From an uncultured Christensenellaceae bacterium (GTDB lineage: Bacteria > Bacillota > Clostridia > Christensenellales > CAG-138), in NCBI GenBank assembly GCA_902475645.1, contig CABSAH010000020.1:1-16180 (forward strand): a stretch of 16,180 nucleotides of DNA. The letters are read 5' to 3'. The first letter of the stretch is position 1; the number at the start of each line of letters is the position of its first letter. Below, piece by piece: positions 8,010-14,983 of the stretch. Under the pieces are notes generated by a model, which saw only the letters and a program-made list of their open reading frames with translations, ran no database searches and was not told the origin of the DNA. The position numbers and the translations under genes are program-made.

Positions 8010-9302
8010 ATGAATGAAACTGTAATCAAAATCGAACACGTTTCCAAAGAATACCGCCTGGGCACCATCGGCGGCGGCACGTTACGCGGGGATTTGCAAA
8101 GCTGGTGGGCTAAAAAAAGAGGACGGGACGATCCGAATGTGCGATTGGATAATGCAGGAAGCGGCAGAGGCTCGGGCGAGCGGTTTCTTGCGCTGAAGGA
8201 TGTTTCTTTTTCTGTAAATAAGGGGGAAACCGTCGGCATCATCGGACACAACGGCGCGGGTAAGTCCACGCTTTTGAAGCTGCTGTCCCGCGTTACCGCG
8301 CCCACAAAGGGAACAATCTCCTACAACGGCCGCATAGCCTCCATGCTGGAGGTTGGCACGGGCTTTCATCCGGAGCTTACCGGCCGCGAGAACGTCTATA
8401 TGAACGGCGCGATACTCGGCATGACCAAAGCGGAAATCAGCCGCAAGTTTGATAAAATTGTAGAATTTGCGGAGATGGAGCGGTTTATAGATACGCCGGT
8501 GAAGCGCTATTCAAGCGGAATGTATGTAAAGCTCGCCTTCGCCGTGGCAGCGCATCTGGACAGCGAAATAATGGTCATGGACGAGGTATTGGCCGTTGGG
8601 GACATGAAATTCCAGCAAAAGTGCCTTGGTAAAATGGGCGACGCCGCCAATTCCGAGGGCCGCACCGTACTCTATGTCAGCCACAACATGAACACCATTC
8701 GCCAGCTCTGTACCCGCTGCATCGTTCTCGACCACGGCAGGCTCGTGTTCGACGGGGATACGGAAACGGCAATACGCATTTATGCCGACTGTCAGAAAAA
8801 GATGGAGTATCACTATGATTACCGCAATATACCAAGGCCCAAAGTGCGCAGCCTGAAGCTGGAGTTTCTTGAGCTGGATGTTCTGAACTCTCCGGATAAG
8901 CCGATTGCCGCCGGGGACTTTGTTTTTCTCAGGCTGCATTGTAGGGCTAATCATAATTTCGATAAGATGCTGCTGCGCTTTGAAATTATTGCTTCCGATA
9001 ACACTGTTGCGGGAACGATGTTTTCACGAGAGCCGATAGCCCGGAAAAGCGGCGATGAATTCAGCTTGCATTTACAGCTGAACACGGCGCACATGGCTCC
9101 GGGAAACTATCGCCTTGACATGCTTGCATTTGAACGGAACGACTTTGGAATGCAGGATTTTGTAGACCGCATTGAAGGAGCGTTGCAGCTGGAAATTGAG
9201 AAAAAAAGCACCGGGGATATTGAATGGCTGCCGCAATACTGGGGGCATACAAGATTCAACGACATTGAATATATTGAGAAAATTCAAGGAGATCTACCAT
9301 GA
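8010..9302 (+). CDS. wzt: ABC exporter ATPase with C-terminal glycan-binding domain (Wzt-like)
   Basis: A 430-residue ATPase. Residues 1-260 form the nucleotide-binding domain: Walker A GHNGAGKST (79-87), MLEVGTGFHPELTGREN (112-128), which is typical of Wzt and TagH, signature YSSGM (167-171), Walker B IMVMDE (187-192) and switch histidine H225 in VSHNM. An insert of about 30 residues rich in basic and small amino acids (30-58) precedes Walker A. Residues 265-430 form an extra domain rich in predicted beta strands, in the place of the Wzt C-terminal domain, which in known O-antigen systems recognises the finished or capped end of the glycan. This sets it apart from short ATPases that accept any chain. 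It overlaps rfbA by 4 bases (ATGA). Confidence 0.93.
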   Translation: MNETVIKIEHVSKEYRLGTIGGGTLRGDLQSWWAKKRGRDDPNVRLDNAGSGRGSGERFLALKDVSFSVNKGETVGIIGHNGAGKSTLLKLLSRVTAPTKGTISYNGRIASMLEVGTGFHPELTGRENVYMNGAILGMTKAEISRKFDKIVEFAEMERFIDTPVKRYSSGMYVKLAFAVAAHLDSEIMVMDEVLAVGDMKFQQKCLGKMGDAANSEGRTVLYVSHNMNTIRQLCTRCIVLDHGRLVFDGDTETAIRIYADCQKKMEYHYDYRNIPRPKVRSLKLEFLELDVLNSPDKPIAAGDFVFLRLHCRANHNFDKMLLRFEIIASDNTVAGTMFSREPIARKSGDEFSLHLQLNTAHMAPGNYRLDMLAFERNDFGMQDFVDRIEGALQLEIEKKSTGDIEWLPQYWGHTRFNDIEYIEKIQGDLP

Positions 9303-10186
9303 AGGGCATAATCTTGGCAGGAGGAGCGGGCACCAGGTTATATCCGCTTACTATGGTGACAAGCAAGCAGCTGTTGCCGGTGTATGACAAGCCGATGATT
9401 TACTATCCGCTGTCAACATTAATGTTGGCGGGAATAAAAGAGATACTTATTATTTCCACGCCTACGGATCTTCCGAACTTTCGCCGGCTGCTTGGCAACG
9501 GAAGCATGTTCGGGTTGCGGCTTTCATATGCGGAGCAGCCATCTCCGGACGGACTGGCGCAGGCATTTCTGATTGGCAGGGAGTTTATCGGGGACGAAGC
9601 CTGCGCTATGGTTCTGGGCGACAATATTTTTTACGGAAACGGCTTCGGCTCCTTGCTGCGGTTGGCGGCGGAAAATGCGGAATTAAACGACCGCGCCACG
9701 GTGTTCGGGTACTATGTAACGGATCCGGAACGCTTTGGCGTTGTTGCCTTTGATAAAAACGGACGGGCGGTATCCATCGAGGAAAAGCCGAAAAATCCAA
9801 AGAGTAATTACGCAGTTACGGGGCTTTACTTCTATCCGCCCCATGTCAGCGAAAAGGCAGAGCAGGTGGCGCCGTCCTCCCGCGGCGAGCTTGAAATTAC
9901 CACGCTCAACGAGATGTACTTAAAAGAACGCCGTATGGATGTGCGGCTGCTGGGGCGCGGCTTTGCATGGCTGGATACGGGAACGGTGGATTCGCTGGCC
10001 GAAGCGACGGACTTTGTGCGCATGGTTCAAACCAGACAGGGCATTGAAATTTCCGCACCGGAAGAAATTGCCTATCACAACAACTGGATTGCACGGGATG
10101 CGCTCCTGAAAGCCGCGGAACGCTACGGCAAATCACCTTATGGCATACACCTAAAGCAGGTTGCCGAAGGGAAGATAAAATATTGA
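9299..10186 (+). CDS. rfbA: Glucose-1-phosphate thymidylyltransferase
   Basis: The first enzyme of dTDP-L-rhamnose synthesis; it joins glucose-1-phosphate and dTTP to give dTDP-glucose. At 295 residues it is full length for the RmlA/RfbA family. The nucleotide loop LAGGAGTRLYPLT (6-18) is complete, K23 and Q24 follow in TSKQLLPVYDKP, and VLGDNIFYG (105-113) carries the magnesium-binding aspartate D108. EKPKNPKSNYAVTGLYF is the conserved mid-protein segment. It starts in an ATGA overlap with the ATPase gene, and rfbB follows after 16 bases. The family assignment is very strong. Confidence 0.97.
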   Translation: MKGIILAGGAGTRLYPLTMVTSKQLLPVYDKPMIYYPLSTLMLAGIKEILIISTPTDLPNFRRLLGNGSMFGLRLSYAEQPSPDGLAQAFLIGREFIGDEACAMVLGDNIFYGNGFGSLLRLAAENAELNDRATVFGYYVTDPERFGVVAFDKNGRAVSIEEKPKNPKSNYAVTGLYFYPPHVSEKAEQVAPSSRGELEITTLNEMYLKERRMDVRLLGRGFAWLDTGTVDSLAEATDFVRMVQTRQGIEISAPEEIAYHNNWIARDALLKAAERYGKSPYGIHLKQVAEGKIKY

Positions 10187-10202
10187 GAGGAGTGGATTGG
10201 GA

Positions 10203-11237
10203 ATGACGCTGCTCGTCACAGGCGGCGCCGGATTTATCGGCGCAAACTTCATTTATTATATTATGAACGAATATCCGTCAGAACGGGTGGTCTGCGTGGA
10301 TTGCCTTACGTATGCCGGCAATCTTTCCACGCTAAAAGCAGCATTAAGGCGTGAGAATTTTGCGTTTTATAAGGCTGATATTTGTGACAGAACCGCCATC
10401 TATACAATTTTTGAAACGGAGCGCCCGGACATTGTTGTAAATTTTGCGGCGGAAAGTCACGTGGACCGCTCTATCGAGTCGCCGGAGGTTTTCCTGCGAA
10501 CCAATATTCTTGGTACGCAGGTGATGATGGATGCCTGCCGAATGTATGGAATCAGGCGTTATCACCAAGTATCTACCGATGAGGTGTACGGCGATTTGCC
10601 GCTGGATCGGCCTGATATGCTGTTTACGGAGGATACTCCGATTCGTACATCAAGTCCTTACAGTGCCTCCAAGGCTTCTGCCGATTTGTTGGTAGGCGCA
10701 TACTTCCGCACATTCGGACTTCCGGCTACCGTTTCAAGATGCTCCAACAATTACGGGCCGTATCAATTTCCCGAAAAGCTCATACCGCTGATGATAGCCA
10801 ATGCGCTGAGCAATAAACCTATGCCGGTTTACGGAAAAGGCGAAAACATACGCGACTGGCTGTATGTCGGGGACCATTGCCGCGCAATCGACTTAATCAT
10901 CCGCCACGGTAAAGCAGGACAGGTGTATAACATTGGCGGCCGCAATGAGATGCGGAATATTGATATTGTAAAATTGATTTGCCAAAAGCTGAATAAGCCG
11001 GAAAGCTTGATTGCATATGTTGCGGACAGAAAGGGTCATGATATGCGTTATGCGATTAACCCTGAAAAAATTCATCGCGAGCTCGGATGGCTGCCCGAAA
11101 CCGATTTTGCAGACGGCATAGAAAAAACAATCCTGTGGTATCTGCAAAACCGCGAATGGTGGGAAACCATACTTTCCGGGGAGTATCGGCATTACTATGA
11201 AAAAATGTATGGTGATTGCAGGGTGACGGCAGAGTGA
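10203..11237 (+). CDS. rfbB: dTDP-glucose 4,6-dehydratase
   Basis: The second rhamnose enzyme; it converts dTDP-glucose to dTDP-4-keto-6-deoxyglucose with bound NAD. It is a short-chain dehydrogenase fold of 344 residues. GGAGFIG (7-13) binds NAD, STDEVYG (124-130) holds the active-site T125, D126 and E127, and Y153 with K157 in YSASK are the catalytic pair. The frame also offers TTG at 10197, but AGAGGAG (10186-10192) sits only 4 bases from it and 10 bases from ATG 10203, and the ATG gives the standard N-terminus MTLLVTGGAGFIG. The stop overlaps the rfbD start by 4 bases. Confidence 0.96.
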   Translation: MTLLVTGGAGFIGANFIYYIMNEYPSERVVCVDCLTYAGNLSTLKAALRRENFAFYKADICDRTAIYTIFETERPDIVVNFAAESHVDRSIESPEVFLRTNILGTQVMMDACRMYGIRRYHQVSTDEVYGDLPLDRPDMLFTEDTPIRTSSPYSASKASADLLVGAYFRTFGLPATVSRCSNNYGPYQFPEKLIPLMIANALSNKPMPVYGKGENIRDWLYVGDHCRAIDLIIRHGKAGQVYNIGGRNEMRNIDIVKLICQKLNKPESLIAYVADRKGHDMRYAINPEKIHRELGWLPETDFADGIEKTILWYLQNREWWETILSGEYRHYYEKMYGDCRVTAE

Positions 11238-12178
11238 AGGTATTTGTTACCGGCGTTGGCGGACAGCTTGGCCATGATGTAATGATGGAGCTGAACAGGC
11301 GGCGGTTGGTCGGCATAGGAAGCGGACGCGCCGCCTGTGGTGGGTTTAACGGTAGGCCTTCTATTGCGGATATGTCGTATGTACAACTGGATATTACCGA
11401 TACCCCATCGGTACATAAAATCATGGAAGCTGTACACCCCGACGTGGTAATCCACTGCGCGGCGTGGACCGCGGTGGATAAGGCCGAGCTTACGGAAAAC
11501 AGGAATGCAGTGCGTGACGTCAATGAGACGGGAACAATCAGCATTGCACAATGCTGCAGGGCGATTGGCTGCAAAATGATTTACATCAGCACGGATTACG
11601 TTTTTGACGGTCGTGGGGAGAGGCCGTGGGAGCCTGATTGCAGGGACTATGCGCCGCCAAACTGGTATGGTAGGACGAAGCTGCAAGGCGAATTGGCGGT
11701 TACCGCGCTGCTGGAAAAGTTCTTTATTGTCAGAACAGCATGGGTGTTCGGTGAAAATGGCGATAACTTTGTAAAAACCATGCTTGAGCTCGGTAAAACG
11801 CACGATAAACTCAAGGTGGTGGCAGATCAGATAGGAACGCCGACTTATACGCCCGATTTAGCGAGACTGTTGGTTGATATGGCCCAATCGGAGAAATACG
11901 GTTATTATCATGCCACCAATGAGGGGGGATACATCAGCCGATATGATTTTGCCTGCGAGATTTTCCGTGCAGCCGGGTATTCTACCAAAGTAATTCCGGT
12001 TACTACTGCCGAATATGGCCCATCCAACGCCGTCCGCCCTCTTAACGGCAGGCTGGATACACGTAAGCTTGCGCAGGCGGGCTTTACTCCGTTACCGGAC
12101 TGGAAAGATGCACTGAAGCGATTTTTACATACATACAAGGAGAAGAATAATGGGACGAATTCAGGTTACAAGGTGTGA
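11234..12178 (+). CDS. rfbD: dTDP-4-dehydrorhamnose reductase
   Basis: The last enzyme of the rhamnose pathway; it reduces dTDP-4-keto-rhamnose with NAD(P)H to dTDP-L-rhamnose. At 314 residues it is slightly longer than many RmlD proteins, partly from a glycine-rich insert at 27-42. GVGGQLG (7-13) binds the cofactor, STDYVFDG (119-126) is the family hallmark, and Y145 with K149 in YGRTK are catalytic. The frame is open from a TTG at 11216, but GTG at 11234 gives the expected KVFVTGVGGQLG start and overlaps the rfbB stop as GTGA, so it is chosen. The last ten codons overlap the rfbC start region by 29 bases, so the final residues after about YKEKN are probably not conserved. Confidence 0.95.
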   Translation: MKVFVTGVGGQLGHDVMMELNRRRLVGIGSGRAACGGFNGRPSIADMSYVQLDITDTPSVHKIMEAVHPDVVIHCAAWTAVDKAELTENRNAVRDVNETGTISIAQCCRAIGCKMIYISTDYVFDGRGERPWEPDCRDYAPPNWYGRTKLQGELAVTALLEKFFIVRTAWVFGENGDNFVKTMLELGKTHDKLKVVADQIGTPTYTPDLARLLVDMAQSEKYGYYHATNEGGYISRYDFACEIFRAAGYSTKVIPVTTAEYGPSNAVRPLNGRLDTRKLAQAGFTPLPDWKDALKRFLHTYKEKNNGTNSGYKV

Positions 12179-12704
12179 AATCGAGGGTCTGGCCGTTATT
12201 CAGCCGACGGTTTATTACGATAAGCGCGGCTATTTCATGGAAACATATAATCAATTGGATATGCGTGAGGCCGGATTTCACGCGGCATTTGTTCAGGATA
12301 ATCAATCCATGTCAACCAGGGGGGTGTTGCGCGGGCTGCATTATCAGATAAACCATCCGCAGGGGAAATTGGTACGGGTCATTGCCGGGGAAGTATTTGA
12401 CGTGGCGGTTGATTTGAGGCCCCACTCCTTAACGTTTGGGAAATGGCATGGGGAGATACTGTCGGCCGAAAACAATAAACAATTCTATATACCGGAGGGA
12501 TTTGCGCACGGCTTCTATGTGCTCAGCGACACGGCTGAATTCGTCTATAAATGCACGGACTTTTATCACCCCGGGGATGAGGGAGGCCTGCGTTGGAACG
12601 ATCCAAATATAGGTATAAAGTGGCCTTTGATACCCGGAACAACGCCGCTCCTGTCCGAAAAAGATAAGGCAAACCCATTTTTGTATGATGAACAGACAAA
12701 ATAA
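12150..12704 (+). CDS. rfbC: dTDP-4-dehydrorhamnose 3,5-epimerase
   Basis: The third enzyme of dTDP-rhamnose synthesis, placed last of the four here; it inverts carbons 3 and 5 of dTDP-4-keto-6-deoxyglucose. It is a cupin protein of 184 residues, the normal length. RGLHYQ (61-66) contains the catalytic histidine H64, PEGFAHGF (115-122) is the conserved cupin strand, and FVYKCTDFY (131-139) supplies the active-site tyrosine. AAGGAG lies six bases before the ATG at 12150, inside the end of rfbD. Its own last 20 bases overlap the first codons of the phosphoesterase gene. Confidence 0.97.
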   Translation: MGRIQVTRCEIEGLAVIQPTVYYDKRGYFMETYNQLDMREAGFHAAFVQDNQSMSTRGVLRGLHYQINHPQGKLVRVIAGEVFDVAVDLRPHSLTFGKWHGEILSAENNKQFYIPEGFAHGFYVLSDTAEFVYKCTDFYHPGDEGGLRWNDPNIGIKWPLIPGTTPLLSEKDKANPFLYDEQTK

Positions 12705-13227
12705 GCAGCTATATATGCCTATGATTTTGGGCTTGCTGGTTGCCGCAGTCGGCATACTGATTTATAAATCCATGTTCGTGCTACACACGTCAAATTATAC
12801 GGTCGCAAGCGAAAAAATATCAGAACCTGTACGCATGGTGTTCCTTTCGGATTTGCATTGCAGAAGCTTCGGAAGGAATAACGAATCATTGATAGCTTTA
12901 ATCGCGGAGCAAAAGCCGGACGTTATCGCGCTGGTCGGAGATATGTTCGGCAGGGATAGCAGCGATAAAGAGATTGATGAGGTATGCCTTTTTATAAAAT
13001 CCGTTACGGAAATTGCTCCCGTGTATTATGCGCTTGGCAATCACGAGAGCGATTATATTTCGGCAAACGGCACAGACGTAATAAAAAAGCTTAAAGAAAC
13101 CAGTGCCGTATTATTGGAAAATGAGTATTCCGATATGGAGATTCGCGGTCAGCTGCTGCGTTTTGGCGGATCGGTTGGGCTTGCTTACCAAAACGAAACA
13201 ATGATGAAAAGATGTTCGGCTTTCTAA
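12685..13227 (+). CDS. Metallophosphoesterase, N-terminal part of a frameshifted gene
   Basis: A 180-residue frame with a membrane-anchoring segment (about 11-33) followed by the first half of a calcineurin-like phosphoesterase of the YkuE/YaeI type: SDLHC (55-59), GDMFGRD (85-91) and GNHE (118-121), three of the five metal-site motifs. It runs into an early stop after MMKRCSAF. The missing half continues in another frame from about 13209. One extra base in the AAAA run at 13207-13210 would join the two into a protein of about 290 residues, the usual size for this family. The start may be ATG 12685, 12688 or 12715; none has a strong ribosome binding site, and the overlap with rfbC suggests coupling. 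The target of such a membrane-facing phosphatase in a glycan operon could be a lipid-linked phosphate, but that is a guess. Confidence 0.85.
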   Translation: MMNRQNKQLYMPMILGLLVAAVGILIYKSMFVLHTSNYTVASEKISEPVRMVFLSDLHCRSFGRNNESLIALIAEQKPDVIALVGDMFGRDSSDKEIDEVCLFIKSVTEIAPVYYALGNHESDYISANGTDVIKKLKETSAVLLENEYSDMEIRGQLLRFGGSVGLAYQNETMMKRCSAF

Positions 13228-13556
13228 CCGATTTCTGCGCTGCAAATCAATTCAAAATCATGCTCAGCCACAGACCCGAAGGATTCTGTTTCGGTGAGGC
13301 GTGTGCAGTGTGGAATATAGATTTGATTCTAAGCGGTCATACCCACGGCGGGCTTATCAGGCTGCCCTTCGTCGGCGGATTATATGCTCCCATACAGGGA
13401 TTCTTTCCGAAAGTATGCTATGGCGAATATAAATTCAATAATAACAGGATGCTCATCACCTCCGGTCTGGCGGGCTACGGCATCATTCCGCGCATAAATA
13501 ATCCGCCGGAGATTGCTGTAATTGACCTTGTGCCGGAAAATTCCCCCGAAAGGTAA
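13212..13556 (+). CDS. Metallophosphoesterase, C-terminal part of a frameshifted gene
   Basis: A 114-residue frame holding the remaining metal-site motifs of the phosphoesterase: LSHRPE (18-23) and SGHTHGG (41-47), followed by the conserved C-terminal strands ending near PEIAVIDLV. By itself it lacks the DLH, GD and GNHE sites and should be inactive. Its first ATG (13212) overlaps the end of the N-terminal frame by 16 bases and has only a weak AAAAG upstream, so separate translation would depend on coupling. No family residues seem to be missing at the junction, which points to a recent one-base loss, a sequencing error, or recoding rather than long decay. The gene after it begins 7 bases downstream. 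Confidence 0.82.
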   Translation: MFGFLTDFCAANQFKIMLSHRPEGFCFGEACAVWNIDLILSGHTHGGLIRLPFVGGLYAPIQGFFPKVCYGEYKFNNNRMLITSGLAGYGIIPRINNPPEIAVIDLVPENSPER

Positions 13557-13563
13557 CACGCAT

Positions 13564-14733
13564 ATGCCGGACACACAATTTACCACGCTGCTTCGCGGCT
13601 TTGTGCAGGCCGAGCCGCCCGCGCCGGACGGGACGTGGGATATACCGCTTTTGTGGCGGACGGCGGCGGAGCAGGGCCTTTTGCCGATTTTGGCGTATGA
13701 AAACAAGCGCCGCGGGCTGTTTTGCGATGAGGACGTATGCCGCCGGCTGGACGGGCTTCTCTACGGCGCGATAGCCGACAGCATCAACCGCCGCGTGGAT
13801 TTTGAGGCTCTGTCAAGGCTTTTTACGGAGCATGGCATCGCCCATATGCCCGTGAAGGGCTATTATCTGTGTCGGCTGTACCCCGTGCCCGGGCTGCGCA
13901 CGTTCGGCGATATCGACCTGCTTATTCATCCAAAGGACAGACGGCGGGCGCATGAGCTTATGCTGTCGCTCGGCTATGCCGCGGAGCAGGACTGGGAGCC
14001 TTCGTATTCATATATCAAGGATACGGAATACTACGAGATACATACAAACCTTATGGACGGCAATCTGGACGGCAGAGCCGATTTGCAGGCATACTTTAAC
14101 GGCGCATGGGAGCACGCCGCGGCGGACGCGGGGCTTAGGCTTAGGCCGGAGGATGATTTTCATTTTATTTATACCGTATGCCACCTTGCAAAGCACCTGT
14201 ATGCGGGCGGCGCGGGGCTTAGAATGTATTTGGACGCGGCGCTTTATATAAAGCAGAGGGACGCCTATCTTAACTGGCAAGCCATTGCTGAGGAATTCGC
14301 CGCGCTGCACATGACGGATTTTTTCCATACGGTGATGAACGCCTGCCGCGTGTGGTTCGGGACGCAAACCGTTTGCCCGCTGCCCGAGCCGGATGCGGAG
14401 GCGCTGGATAAGCTGCTTACATACACGCTCGATTCCGATTTGTTCGGCCATTCCCGCGACCATGCCGTAATAGCGCTTCGCAACAAAAAGGACGCCGCGC
14501 CGTCAAAGGGGCGCGTGCTTAGGCATATGCTGTTCCCACCGGCGGCGGATATAGAGGCGCGCTACACCTTTCTGCAAAACCGCCGCTGGCTGCTGCCGCT
14601 GGCGTGGCTTGTGCGCCTGTTTGCCAATTTGCGCTTGATTCCACGGCGGCTTAGCGAAATGAAGCAGGTTTCAAAAACGGATAAAAGCGGCGTGGAAAGC
14701 TATGATGACTTTATGCGCCGAATAGGGCTATAA
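13564..14733 (+). CDS. Nucleotidyltransferase family protein (NTP_transf_5-like)
   Basis: A 389-residue protein resembling the uncharacterised nucleotidyltransferase family NTP_transf_5, often found in capsule and peptide-modification clusters. The hallmark segment is MPVKGYYLCRLYP (95-107), then GLRTFGDIDLLIHP (110-123), where D116 and D118 would bind metal as in other pol-beta-fold enzymes, and a helical region with HLAKHLY further on. The substrate is unknown. An upstream ATG at 13522 is in frame but lies inside the phosphoesterase gene; ATG 13564 has GAAAGG ten bases upstream and is preferred. Base composition changes sharply here: row 13621-13680 has 42 of 60 GC, against 20 of 60 in row 13081-13140, and it resembles metK instead. 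It is the last gene of the operon, 31 bases before the terminator region. Confidence 0.83.
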   Translation: MPDTQFTTLLRGFVQAEPPAPDGTWDIPLLWRTAAEQGLLPILAYENKRRGLFCDEDVCRRLDGLLYGAIADSINRRVDFEALSRLFTEHGIAHMPVKGYYLCRLYPVPGLRTFGDIDLLIHPKDRRRAHELMLSLGYAAEQDWEPSYSYIKDTEYYEIHTNLMDGNLDGRADLQAYFNGAWEHAAADAGLRLRPEDDFHFIYTVCHLAKHLYAGGAGLRMYLDAALYIKQRDAYLNWQAIAEEFAALHMTDFFHTVMNACRVWFGTQTVCPLPEPDAEALDKLLTYTLDSDLFGHSRDHAVIALRNKKDAAPSKGRVLRHMLFPPAADIEARYTFLQNRRWLLPLAWLVRLFANLRLIPRRLSEMKQVSKTDKSGVESYDDFMRRIGL

Positions 14734-14764
14734 GCATCGCTTGGCGCAATTCAACAGTGCAAAA

Positions 14765-14800
14765 GAAAAAAGAACCCGCACAAAGCAGGTTCTTTTTTTT
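14765..14800. terminator. Bidirectional intrinsic terminator
   Basis: AGAACCCGC (14771-14779) and GCAGGTTCT (14785-14793) form a stem with loop ACAAA, flanked by an A run on the left and eight T on the right. Read on the plus strand it ends the operon, with one C-A mismatch in the stem. Read on the minus strand the same position becomes a U-G pair, so the stem is fully paired and followed by a T-rich tail, ending the tRNA transcript directly after its CCA. Confidence 0.85.
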
Positions 14801-14875
14801 GGTACCCGGTAGGGGAGTCGAACCCCTGTTCCCGCCGTGAGAGGGCGGTGTCCTAGGCCACTAGACGAACCGAGC
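14800..14875 (-). tRNA. tRNA-Glu (anticodon CTC)
   Basis: The minus strand folds as a 76-base tRNA. The anticodon stem CCGCC/GGCGG encloses the 7-base loop CTCTCAC, giving anticodon CTC, which reads GAG (glutamate). The T stem AGGGG/CCCCT encloses TTCGACT, and the D region GTCTAGTGGCCTAGGAC closely matches bacterial tRNA-Glu. The acceptor strands GCTCGGT and ACCGGGT pair over seven positions, with G-U wobble at 1-72 and U-G at 3-70. The discriminator is A and the CCA end is encoded. The gene lies between its own promoter and a terminator, separate from metK. Confidence 0.96.
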
Positions 14876-14898
14876 ACATAAATCTCACGGCAAGGGTT

Positions 14899-14928
14899 AT
14901 TATACACAATGGTGCATATTTGTGTCAA
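14899..14928 (-). promoter_or_regulatory. Sigma-70/sigma-A promoter of tRNA-Glu
   Basis: On the minus strand a perfect TTGACA (14923-14928) is followed after 18 bases by a perfect TATAAT (14899-14904). Transcription would begin near 14890, about 15 bases before the tRNA. A run of seven A sits just upstream of the -35 box (14932-14938) and could act as an UP element, as at other stable-RNA promoters. Confidence 0.88.
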
Positions 14929-14938
14929 CAGTTTTTTT

Positions 14939-14972
14939 GCCGAACGCACAAAAACTTATGCGCGCGTTCGGC
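14939..14972. repeat. 9-bp inverted repeat between metK and the tRNA promoter
   Basis: GCCGAACGC (14939-14947) and GCGTTCGGC (14964-14972) are perfect inverted copies with a 16-base spacer. The transcript of metK could fold here about 11 bases after its stop. On the metK strand the stem is followed by a run of A, not T, so it is not a standard intrinsic terminator; it may protect the 3' end or act as a Rho-type or weak stop. Confidence 0.7.
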
Positions 14973-14983
14973 ATGGGCGCGGC

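Noticed and set aside
11195..11803. 202-codon open frame on the minus strand
   Set aside because: It is entirely antisense to rfbD and rfbB, with no recognisable domain; a shadow of coding sequence.
14800..14875. tRNA-Glu as an integration site for a mobile glycan island
   Set aside because: No integrase, transposase or repeat of the tRNA 3' end was seen in the window.
14939..14972. Intrinsic terminator of metK
   Set aside because: The stem is good but is followed by A rather than T on the metK strand, so only an inverted repeat is reported.
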